Source: Bacillota bacterium (GTDB taxonomy: Bacteria; Bacillota; Negativicutes; Sporomusales; Sporomusaceae). From it: 64,000 nt of DNA. Positions 50,087-57,726 of the stretch are shown piece after piece. Every line of letters begins with the position of its first letter. The first letter of the stretch is position 1. Location: assembly GCA_017889705.1 (NCBI GenBank), contig JAGGAB010000008.1:87063-151062 (forward strand), written 5' to 3'. The notes under the pieces are model-generated. The model had not been told where the DNA came from, ran no database searches, and was given only the letters and a program-made list of their open reading frames with translations. A program made the translations under genes and the position numbers.

Positions 50087-51382
50087 TTATTCGCTTCCTA
50101 TCGCTTTATCCAATTGTGCCTTACTTATGTTATAGTCAAACAATGAATTAGTATAATTGGTTTTTGCCTGGTTCAAAGCTAATTCGGCATCCATAACATC
50201 CAAATTAGTACCAACCCCCGCACTATACGCTTTTTGCGCAATATCAAAATTCACACTGGCTTCTTCCACAGCCACCTTATTGGTGCTTATTCGCTTTTCT
50301 GCTTCCTTCATACTTAAATAAGCATCGCTGATTTCCAAGGAGATGTTTTCCTGTGTTTGTTGTGCCTGTTTCCTTGCAGCTAACTCACCTGCCTGTGCCT
50401 GCTTGATTTTTGCTTGCGTATTACCAGAGTCTAATATATTAAATTGTGTAACTAACATGGCCGTCCAGTCTCTGTTATCTATACCTGCAAAGTCATTATC
50501 ATCCCAAGCCATTGTCCCCGTCATTGTAACCTGGGGACGTTGTCCACTTTGAGCTATTTTGATTTGAGCTTGTTCCCTTTTGATATTAGCCTGCTGTTGA
50601 ACCATTTCCGGACGATGCGCCAATCCATAAGCTGAAACGTCGTCAAAAGTTAACGTATATTCTTGATATATTAGCGGTTCTGTAAGCGCAATTTCACTAC
50701 GCAAGGGTAATCCCATGCTTTTATTTAGGCTATAGATCGCTAAATCGTAAGCGTTTTGCGCTTTTACTAAATTGTTTTCCGCATTCGCCAGGCGTACCTT
50801 GGTTTGCAGTACGTCATGCCATGGTACTACACCGGTATCGTACATTTGCCGAACACGATTTAAGTGAGCACTAAAATCATTCACCGTTTGTTTTGCAATT
50901 TCTAGTAAGGTCTGGCCTTGCAGCACATTATAATAACCCATACTAGTCTCTAATTTGAGCTGTTGTTTGGTGGCTGTAACTTCAAGCTGCGACACATCGT
51001 GACTTAGTTTAGCTTGTTTGATAACATGTTCAAGTTTACCACCAGTGTAGAGTGGAATGCTGGCGGTTATTTGGTTACTAAAATAGTTATAAGGAGAAAT
51101 TGCCGATAGAGAGGATACCCACGTGGGTGGCGAAGTAGAACGCAAATCTGTATGGGTAAAATCGATAGATACAGCTTTATTAGTTTGAGCCTCTTTCAGT
51201 GCCCAAACTGACTGTTCGTTACGTGCTTCTACAATCTGCAATGCCGGATTATTTTTGAAAGTCAACGCAATACTCTCATCAAGAGATAGTTCCATCGGCA
51301 TTGCCAATGCAGATTGCCAAAATGTAACGGAAGCAATAACCGGTAAAAGAGCAGTTTTCCAATAATTTAATCTTGATTTCAC
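50087..51382 (-). CDS. TolC-family outer-membrane channel (second efflux system)
   Basis: A 431-residue outer-membrane efflux protein. The signal peptide ends SALA-MP (about residue 28). Two OEP repeats with long helices are seen. The GTG at 51382 is chosen because GAGGAG is 6 nt upstream; the open frame upstream reaches into the stress-protein gene. Similar to the first TolC in the window (both contain FTHTDxR and FNILDSG/LNVFDSG patches), so they are paralogues. Last gene of the second RND operon. Confidence 0.92.
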   Translation of the reverse strand: MKSRLNYWKTALLPVIASVTFWQSALAMPMELSLDESIALTFKNNPALQIVEARNEQSVWALKEAQTNKAVSIDFTHTDLRSTSPPTWVSSLSAISPYNYFSNQITASIPLYTGGKLEHVIKQAKLSHDVSQLEVTATKQQLKLETSMGYYNVLQGQTLLEIAKQTVNDFSAHLNRVRQMYDTGVVPWHDVLQTKVRLANAENNLVKAQNAYDLAIYSLNKSMGLPLRSEIALTEPLIYQEYTLTFDDVSAYGLAHRPEMVQQQANIKREQAQIKIAQSGQRPQVTMTGTMAWDDNDFAGIDNRDWTAMLVTQFNILDSGNTQAKIKQAQAGELAARKQAQQTQENISLEISDAYLSMKEAEKRISTNKVAVEEASVNFDIAQKAYSAGVGTNLDVMDAELALNQAKTNYTNSLFDYNISKAQLDKAIGSE

Positions 51383-51434
51383 TGTTGTCTCCTCTTCAAT
51401 TAGTCTTATTAGTTTATTATGTTTTTTGTAAAGA

Positions 51435-51878
51435 CTATTTAACAATCAAAACAGGACATGGGGAATGGTGAACGACATAAGTGCTAACACTCCCCATTAG
51501 CAAACTTGAAATAGCTCCTAACCCCCGGCTGCCGATGACGATGATATCATAACCGTTTTGTGCGGCAAAGTCAGTAATCGCAGTACGTGGTTCACCAAGT
51601 TCGTTGTGTGTCTGAATGTGAATGCCTTCCGGAACCTGTTTTATAGCCTCTTCAAGGATTGTTTTTGCAAAGTTTGCAGGATCTGTAGCTGGGTTTGCTG
51701 GAATTTGATTTCCCTTGACTTGTTCGTATAGGGGGACTTGCTGTGATAAAACAGATACGTAAAGAATACTGATTTCGGCATTAAAGGAGCCTGCTAACGC
51801 AACAGCATGTGATAATGCTTTTAACGAATGCTTAGAACCATCAATAGGAACTAAAATTTTTTTATATAAAACTTCCAC
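51435..51878 (-). CDS. Universal stress protein (UspA family)
   Basis: A 147-residue alpha/beta protein of the ATP-binding Usp type: KKILVPIDGSKHSLKAL at the start and the nucleotide loop VIGSRGLGAISSLLMGSVS (G-x2-G-x9-G-S). The GTG at 51878 lies 9 nt after AGGAG. Unusual place: it sits inside an efflux operon between the RND permease and the TolC gene. A link to stress control of the pump is possible but unknown. Confidence 0.93.
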   Translation of the reverse strand: MEVLYKKILVPIDGSKHSLKALSHAVALAGSFNAEISILYVSVLSQQVPLYEQVKGNQIPANPATDPANFAKTILEEAIKQVPEGIHIQTHNELGEPRTAITDFAAQNGYDIIVIGSRGLGAISSLLMGSVSTYVVHHSPCPVLIVK

Positions 51879-51946
51879 GGTGATCAACTCCTAAAAAATA
51901 TATTGATGCTTATTACTTTTTTCTAAATGACTTTGCAAAGTGACTA

Positions 51947-54900
51947 TCAAACAGAATGATCAGTATTAATTTTCAAAGAACTTTGCATAGTGTTACCAGG
52001 CTGGGCATTATACCAGGCAGCATACATAACGGGCAATACGATAAGGGTTAAGACGGTAGCCCCCATTAAACCCGCTGCAATGGCAACAGCCATCGGCCCC
52101 CAAAATATACTCGAAACCAAAGGTATCATCCCTAAAATCGCGGCTGCTGCTGTCAAGAGGATAGGGCGCATCCGGATAACTGTGGCATTTATAATGGCAT
52201 CCCAGAGAGTTTCGCCGGCTTCCAGCAATTGCTCAATTTGATCCATCAATATAACGGTATTGCGCATAATGATCCCAGATAAAGCCAAAATACCCAACTG
52301 TACAACAAAACCCATAGGACTGTTGGTAAGCAGCAGCCCAACAGCTACACCGATAATACCTAATGGAGCAGTAAGGAGTGTCAAAATCATTTTAGGAATA
52401 TTTTGCAGTTGTATCATTAAGAAGATCATGATCGCGATGATCATAGCCGGGATCGGTTGCGCCATAAAACCGGCGGCTCTAATACTATCTTCCTTGGGAC
52501 CGTCATACTCAATGCTATAGCCAAACGGCAAACTTGCACGCAGATCAGCGAGATTGTTATATACCTTCTCCGCTACATCGTCACCGGTCACATCATCAGA
52601 ATTTAATTCCGCCTGTATCCAGATCATCGGCTTCAAATCACGCCGGTATATCAGACCGTCCTCAGTCTCAAAACTAATTTTAGCAATCTGATCTAATGGC
52701 ACATAACGTCCATTACCAATCGGGATATTGAAATCTTTCATATATGCAGCGTTATTTCTATCCTGAGCATCAAATCTGAGAAGCATATTGACCGTTTTAT
52801 CATTTTCCCTAAATTGAGTTATGTCAGTTCCTGACTGCTGCAACTGAAGAGCAGTTGCCAGAGCCTGTGATGTAATACCAAGGTTTCGAACTTTATCCTG
52901 ATCTATGGATAAATGCATAACTTTACTTTTTTCGCTCCACTTTAGGTTAACATTACTAGTATGGGGATTGGCGGCCATAACTGTCCGTACTTGTTCTGCA
53001 ATATCCCTCACTTTATCCACATCATATCCTTTTACGCGCAGCATGACCGGATAGTCGGATGACGGTCCATTATTGATTACCTTAGTGTGAAATTGCACGT
53101 TAGGAAATTCCTTGCTTAGTAACTCACGATATTTGGTCTGCAGTTCATTTCGGGCTTTTGCATCTTTAGCCACAATAATAAATTCGGAGAAATTACTCTT
53201 GTTAGACGTAGGGTCAAAACTTAAAACAAACCGTGGAGCACCTTCACCCACATGATATGTATAATAAGAAATTTGTGGATCGTCTTCTAACTTTTTTGCA
53301 AACTGACGAGCTACAGCATCCGTATTCTTAATTGAAGAACCTTCTGGCAGTTCCATTTGAACAATCAGTTCCGGGCGGGTGGATGCGGGAAAGAATTGTT
53401 GTTTTACTAACCCCAATAAGCCAATTGCACTGATAAAAACAACTAGAGTCGCAACCAGTACCGTTTTTCTATGTGTCAGGCACCAAACTAAAGTTTTTCT
53501 GAATGTATGATAAAAGTTATTATCATACAAATCATGTTCTGTTTCACCGTCACCTTTTGCTTTAATTTTGATAAACAAATAACCTAATAGCGGGGTGACT
53601 GTTCCGGCAACAAGCCAAGAAGCAATCAATGCGATGGTTACAACCGAAAAAATAGTGACACAGTATTCTGAGGCACTTCCAACAGCAAAGCCTACTGGTA
53701 TAAAACCAGCGCAAGTTACCAATTCTCCGGTTAAGCGGGGATACGCCGTTGAACTATAAGCAAAACACGCTGCATTAAACCGATTCCAACCTTGCTCCAG
53801 CTTAACGACCATAGTTTCGATAGTAATAATGGCATCATCAACTAACAGCCCCAGTGCAATAATGAGTGCACCCAACGATATTCTTTGTAAATCGATGCTA
53901 AACAGGTTCATGAAAGTAAACACGATTGCTATGACCAGCGGAATACTTAAAGCTACTATAACTCCGGAACGCACACCCAGACTAATAAAGCTTACAATAA
54001 GAACAATTACAATAGCTTCAAACAGTGATTCTATAAATTCATCAATCGAGCTTTCTACGACTTTAGGCTGATTAACGGTCTGATGAATCTCTAGCCCAGC
54101 GGGAAGTTCTCTTTTTACCTCTTTAATTGCTTTTTCTATATTTTCACCCAATACAAGCACGTTGCCGCCGGGTTCCATAGCTAAGGAAATCCCGATACCT
54201 GGTTCTCCGTTATAATAAAACTTAGGTTCTGAAGGTTCTGTATAAGAGCGGGTAATTTTAGCAATATCACCTAACCGGAAAGTACGTCCGTTGGCTTGAA
54301 CGGGAGTATTGCGAATATCTTCCATGTTTCCAAACATCCCAGTAATTCGCAAATATACATTATCAGTTGCGGTCTCCAGCATACCGGACGCAGCCATAGC
54401 ATTTTGTGCCTGCAAAGTAGCTGTAATCAGATTAGGGTCAATCCCCAATTGAGCTAGTTTACTATTCTCTATTTCAATATAAATTTTTTCTGTTTGTACA
54501 CCGAGCAGATTCACTTTTTTGACATTGGGGACCCCCAGTAAAAATCGCCGGATTTTTTCGGCTTTTTCCCGCATGTCCTCATAGGTATAACCATCGCCAG
54601 TCAAAGCAAATACCACACCGTACACTTCATCAAACCGGTCATTAAACTGCGGAGGTGTGACCCCCGCAGGCAGCGTACCAGCTATGTCATTAACCATATT
54701 ACGTGCTTCTACCCATTTACTGCGAACTACTTTTTGTGGAACCGAGTCTTTTAAATGAATGTAAATAACAGTGGCTCCTGGAGTTGAATAGCTTTTTACA
54801 TAATCAAGCCCAGGCAGATCCTGTAATTTCTTCTCAATTTTATCAGCAACCTGCTCCTGCATTTGCATAGCTGTAGCTCCCGGCCATGCAGCAGTGACAA

Positions 54901-55045
54901 TCATTTGCTTTATAGTAAAATCCGGATCTTCCATACGACCTAAATTTTTATAAGAGTAAAAACCCGTTATAAAAAAGAGCGCGATAAAGAAATAAATAAA
55001 ATGTTTATGATTGAGAGACCATTCGGTCAGATTGAAACTCTTCAT
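51947..55045 (-). CDS. RND efflux permease (MexK/TriC-like group)
   Basis: A 1032-residue inner-membrane RND pump. The N-terminus (SLNHKHFIYFFIALFFITG, then NLGRMEDPDFTIK) marks the AcrB-type group found in MexK/TriC-like systems, different from the pump at 29299. The proton-relay Asp pair is in GLLVDDAIITIET. Twelve helices and two large periplasmic loops fit the length. It overlaps the adaptor gene by 4 nt (ATGA). Together with the adaptor and TolC genes it forms a complete system. Confidence 0.95.
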   Translation of the reverse strand: MKSFNLTEWSLNHKHFIYFFIALFFITGFYSYKNLGRMEDPDFTIKQMIVTAAWPGATAMQMQEQVADKIEKKLQDLPGLDYVKSYSTPGATVIYIHLKDSVPQKVVRSKWVEARNMVNDIAGTLPAGVTPPQFNDRFDEVYGVVFALTGDGYTYEDMREKAEKIRRFLLGVPNVKKVNLLGVQTEKIYIEIENSKLAQLGIDPNLITATLQAQNAMAASGMLETATDNVYLRITGMFGNMEDIRNTPVQANGRTFRLGDIAKITRSYTEPSEPKFYYNGEPGIGISLAMEPGGNVLVLGENIEKAIKEVKRELPAGLEIHQTVNQPKVVESSIDEFIESLFEAIVIVLIVSFISLGVRSGVIVALSIPLVIAIVFTFMNLFSIDLQRISLGALIIALGLLVDDAIITIETMVVKLEQGWNRFNAACFAYSSTAYPRLTGELVTCAGFIPVGFAVGSASEYCVTIFSVVTIALIASWLVAGTVTPLLGYLFIKIKAKGDGETEHDLYDNNFYHTFRKTLVWCLTHRKTVLVATLVVFISAIGLLGLVKQQFFPASTRPELIVQMELPEGSSIKNTDAVARQFAKKLEDDPQISYYTYHVGEGAPRFVLSFDPTSNKSNFSEFIIVAKDAKARNELQTKYRELLSKEFPNVQFHTKVINNGPSSDYPVMLRVKGYDVDKVRDIAEQVRTVMAANPHTSNVNLKWSEKSKVMHLSIDQDKVRNLGITSQALATALQLQQSGTDITQFRENDKTVNMLLRFDAQDRNNAAYMKDFNIPIGNGRYVPLDQIAKISFETEDGLIYRRDLKPMIWIQAELNSDDVTGDDVAEKVYNNLADLRASLPFGYSIEYDGPKEDSIRAAGFMAQPIPAMIIAIMIFLMIQLQNIPKMILTLLTAPLGIIGVAVGLLLTNSPMGFVVQLGILALSGIIMRNTVILMDQIEQLLEAGETLWDAIINATVIRMRPILLTAAAAILGMIPLVSSIFWGPMAVAIAAGLMGATVLTLIVLPVMYAAWYNAQPGNTMQSSLKINTDHSV

Positions 55046-56181
55046 AGAGAATCACCGCCAATGTTCACTTTTTGTCCTTTAGTAAGTTTATGTACTCCGG
55101 CAATGACGATCCGGTCTCCCTGACGTAAACCGCTGATGATTTGGATTGTATTGTCCTTTCCATAATTGCCAGTCTGGATAGAACGCAAATTAACTATTCC
55201 ATCTGCTACCACCCAAACGGCAGGAGTAGTGGTTCCAGTTTGATAAACAGCCGGTATCGGTATATATATGGTTGGCTGCACTGCTTTGTCAGCAATGGAT
55301 ACGGCAGCAGTCATACCCAATCTAATTTCAGGCGGTAAATTGATTAAGCTAATTCTCACTTTAAAAGTTCGGGTGGCTTGATCGGCCATTGGGGAAATTT
55401 CTCTTACGCTGCCATCGACTGTTACACCAGGTAAAGCCCAGAAGGAAACTTGAATTTTTTCAGCTTTACGCAGTTCTTCAATACGATTTTCCGGCACACT
55501 GATCTCTACTTCCCTTTCACCGTCCTGTACAACAGTAACTATGACTTGCCCTGCGCTCACCACCTGGCCTATTTCCGCAGAAAGGCTTGACACAACGCCT
55601 GGTTTATCTGCTTTTAAAAGTGTATAATCCAGTTGATTAGTTCCTTGCGAGTATTGAGCATTAGCTTGTTGCACCCCTGCCGCTGCCACTTTATAAGCGT
55701 TGGCATACTGGTCATATTGGGATTGGCTGATAGCACCGCCTTCTAATAATTCCCGATATCGTTTGAGGTCGCTCTCAGCTAACTGCAACCTTGATTCGGC
55801 CGAATATACTTGGGCAGAATAGTTATTTACCGTTTGCACAATATCTTTGGCATCAATCTGCATGAGTACATCACCAGCATTTACATTGCTGCCCAATTGC
55901 ACATTTCGTTTTACAATTTTCCCGTTCACCTGAAAGGCGAGCTGGCTTTCATATCGACCTCGCACTTCGCCGGAATAGGTATATCCTTGCGCTACTCCTG
56001 TAGTATCAATAACGGTAGTGCGCACGGTTGGAATATTTTCAACTACAACTTGGGAACGGTTGTGTTCCTTCCAGACAACACTGCCAATGATGCCTACTCC
56101 AACTACTGCTGTAGCCAAGACATAATATAATTTTTTCTTAGGTATGTTAGTTAGCCATTTTAATTGTTGCATTAGTTTCAC
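55042..56181 (-). CDS. RND periplasmic adaptor (second system)
   Basis: A 379-residue membrane-fusion protein. N-terminal anchor helix (about 17-35), lipoyl-type halves (GRYESQLAFQVNGKIVKRNV; LKADKPGVVSSLSAEIGQV), a helical hairpin between them (about 110-165), and a barrel domain. There is no lipobox. First gene of the operon; the permease follows with a 4-bp overlap. About 500 bp of palindrome-rich DNA separate it from the tetR gene upstream. Confidence 0.93.
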   Translation of the reverse strand: MKLMQQLKWLTNIPKKKLYYVLATAVVGVGIIGSVVWKEHNRSQVVVENIPTVRTTVIDTTGVAQGYTYSGEVRGRYESQLAFQVNGKIVKRNVQLGSNVNAGDVLMQIDAKDIVQTVNNYSAQVYSAESRLQLAESDLKRYRELLEGGAISQSQYDQYANAYKVAAAGVQQANAQYSQGTNQLDYTLLKADKPGVVSSLSAEIGQVVSAGQVIVTVVQDGEREVEISVPENRIEELRKAEKIQVSFWALPGVTVDGSVREISPMADQATRTFKVRISLINLPPEIRLGMTAAVSIADKAVQPTIYIPIPAVYQTGTTTPAVWVVADGIVNLRSIQTGNYGKDNTIQIISGLRQGDRIVIAGVHKLTKGQKVNIGGDSL

Positions 56182-56420
56182 TCCTTAGTTTTAACTTTAT
56201 CGTAGACAGCTAGTGGGAAAGCTCCCTATGGTGGAGCTCGTAGCAGTTCCTGCAATGACTCTGTATTATTGTTGTTACTAATTCGGTTGTTTGGGAATGA
56301 TTTTGCACCTTCAGACCCATTATGACGTTCTTTTTTTCGGCTATTAATGTGTTGTTGCAAAGATACTTCTCCTTCTGTATGCAATATATTCATGTTTCAA
56401 TGTTAAGAATAGAGTTAGCA

Positions 56421-56460
56421 TTAAGCCAATTAATTAAATGTGTTTAATTAATTGGCTTAA
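56421..56460. promoter_or_regulatory. Palindrome P2 upstream of the second RND operon
   Basis: A perfect 18-bp inverted repeat with a TGTG centre (56421-56438 with 56443-56460). The core ATTAAATGTGTTTAAT matches the palindrome at the tetR promoter. It is followed by A7 and a CCG-type hairpin. Confidence 0.7.
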
Positions 56461-56582
56461 AAAAATCCGATCATTCCCACTTGCTGACCGGATAGGCGAA
56501 AAAAATATAAACAAACTTTATTATGTTTATATTAATGACACCATTTCAAGGGTTAAATCTTACATTGCAGTAGTGAATTGCT

Positions 56583-56624
56583 TTCACGGGAATTAATTAA
56601 ACGTATTTAATTAATTCCCGTGAA
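56583..56624. promoter_or_regulatory. Palindrome P3 downstream of tetR
   Basis: A perfect 19-bp inverted repeat (56583-56601 with 56606-56624) and centre CGTA; core ATTAAACGTATTTAAT. It is followed by A6 and another CCG-type hairpin, as at P2. Apart from P2 and P3, the 56182-56694 gap shows no gene; a possible promoter for the operon lies between the two. Confidence 0.7.
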
Positions 56625-56694
56625 AAAACCGCTCAACAACGCAGGTTGGATAGCGGGCAATTTCAAGAAAATATTCAATTGTATTTACTTTGCT

Positions 56695-57312
56695 TTATAA
56701 TGAGATATGAATCGTTCCTTCCTGTGCTCCTAAAGCTTTCTCGATAAGAGCTTCAGCCATCTTTAGACGCTCGGATAGAGTTTCCTCAGAAACTTTTTCA
56801 TAAAGAGTCTCAACTAAAAACTCTAATATTATTAAGATATAATTTAGAGAAGTCTGCGGGGTAATTGCATTGAAGAGCTTTGTTTGATTTCCCTCTTCAA
56901 TAAATTTCAATCCATAAGGCACAAGTAATATCTTGATTTGGCGAGCTATTCTATCTCTTATTTTCAAATTTTCTTCATCATATACAGCCTGGAGCAGTAA
57001 TTGATCTTTCACGCAAGCATCTTTCAGCACAATACTAATCATTAGGCTCATTTTTTCGGCCGGACTGATATTTCTGGAATGAGTCATATCTTTAATATCG
57101 GAAATGAACGACGAAATATGGCGATTGAGCAGTGCTTCTAAAATTTGTTCCTTGGATTTAAAATAATAATAAAACATTCCCTGTGTAACACCCATTTTTT
57201 TCGCAATATCGCTAATGGTTGTTCCGTGATAGCCTTTAATAGTAAATAAGTTTTCGGTTGTATCTAAAATCTCGGCAATTCGAATTCGGGGATCTTGTGA
57301 AGGTCTGGCCAT
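56695..57312 (-). CDS. TetR-family regulator of the second RND operon
   Basis: A 205-residue regulator with DNA-binding domain AEILDTTENLFTIKGYHGTT, then GVTQGMFYYYFKSKEQILEALL. The ATG at 57312 follows GAGG by 6 nt. A palindrome covers its own promoter, and two related palindromes lie between it and the adaptor gene on the same strand, which fits autoregulation and repression of the pump. Confidence 0.9.
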   Translation of the reverse strand: MARPSQDPRIRIAEILDTTENLFTIKGYHGTTISDIAKKMGVTQGMFYYYFKSKEQILEALLNRHISSFISDIKDMTHSRNISPAEKMSLMISIVLKDACVKDQLLLQAVYDEENLKIRDRIARQIKILLVPYGLKFIEEGNQTKLFNAITPQTSLNYILIILEFLVETLYEKVSEETLSERLKMAEALIEKALGAQEGTIHISL

Positions 57313-57325
57313 AATACACCTCAAT

Positions 57326-57371
57326 AATTTAAACGTGTTTAAATTATAATTCTTAAAATGAAAATTTTCAA
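57326..57371 (-). promoter_or_regulatory. tetR promoter with overlapping operator P1
   Basis: On the minus strand TTGAAA (57371-57366), 17-bp spacer, TATAAT (57348-57343). The inverted repeat AATTTAAAC-GT-GTTTAAATT (57326-57345) covers the start site. The rest of the 57313-57726 gap holds repeat C, a terminator and a tRNA remnant. Confidence 0.85.
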
Positions 57372-57543
57372 GTATTATTTTTCCATATTATTTTAAAAGC
57401 TCGCTGCTTAGCGTTATTTGCAGGACGGCCGAATTGCTATGCCATCCATGGCGCAATCGGCACTAGCGCCATCCAGGCGCGTCGCCAGCAGAAGCCTTAG
57501 TCGTTCTTATGTCAACAGAATTTTGTTATAAATTCTGGTAGAC

Positions 57544-57639
57544 TAAAGAAAACACGACTTGCGCCGAGCTTTAGCGAAAGTGCAAGTCGATGTTGCCCTT
57601 ATCCTGTTTTTAAGAAAGTTATACTTTCTGTTAGGGTAA
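57544..57639 (-). repeat. 96-bp two-hairpin repeat, copy C (inverted)
   Basis: Reverse-complement copy of the element at 12001 and 49286. The right hairpin is shorter (CGACTTGC/GCAAGTCG), with paired changes that keep the stem. On the minus strand its TTAC start follows a terminator T-run directly. Confidence 0.85.
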
Positions 57640-57641
57640 AA

Positions 57642-57667
57642 AAGGCCTCCGATTTCTCGGAAGCCTT
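57642..57667 (-). terminator. Terminator downstream of the chemoreceptor gene
   Basis: An 11-bp stem with one mismatch (57642-57652 with 57657-57667), then T6 on the minus strand. Same hairpin as after citC. Confidence 0.8.
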
Positions 57668-57675
57668 AGTTTTCC

Positions 57676-57718
57676 TGGCGCGCCCGCCTGGCACGATTCG
57701 AACGCGCGGCCAACCTTA
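57676..57718 (-). pseudogene. Remnant of a tRNA 3' end (Arg-like)
   Basis: On the minus strand the T arm GCGCG-TTCGAAT-CGTGC is intact. It is followed by an acceptor-like CGGGCGC-G-CCA after a 4-nt insertion. No 5' half exists, because the chemoreceptor gene ends at 57727. The CCA is followed 8 bp later by the terminator, as for real tRNA genes. Confidence 0.6.
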
Positions 57719-57726
57719 GTATCTTA

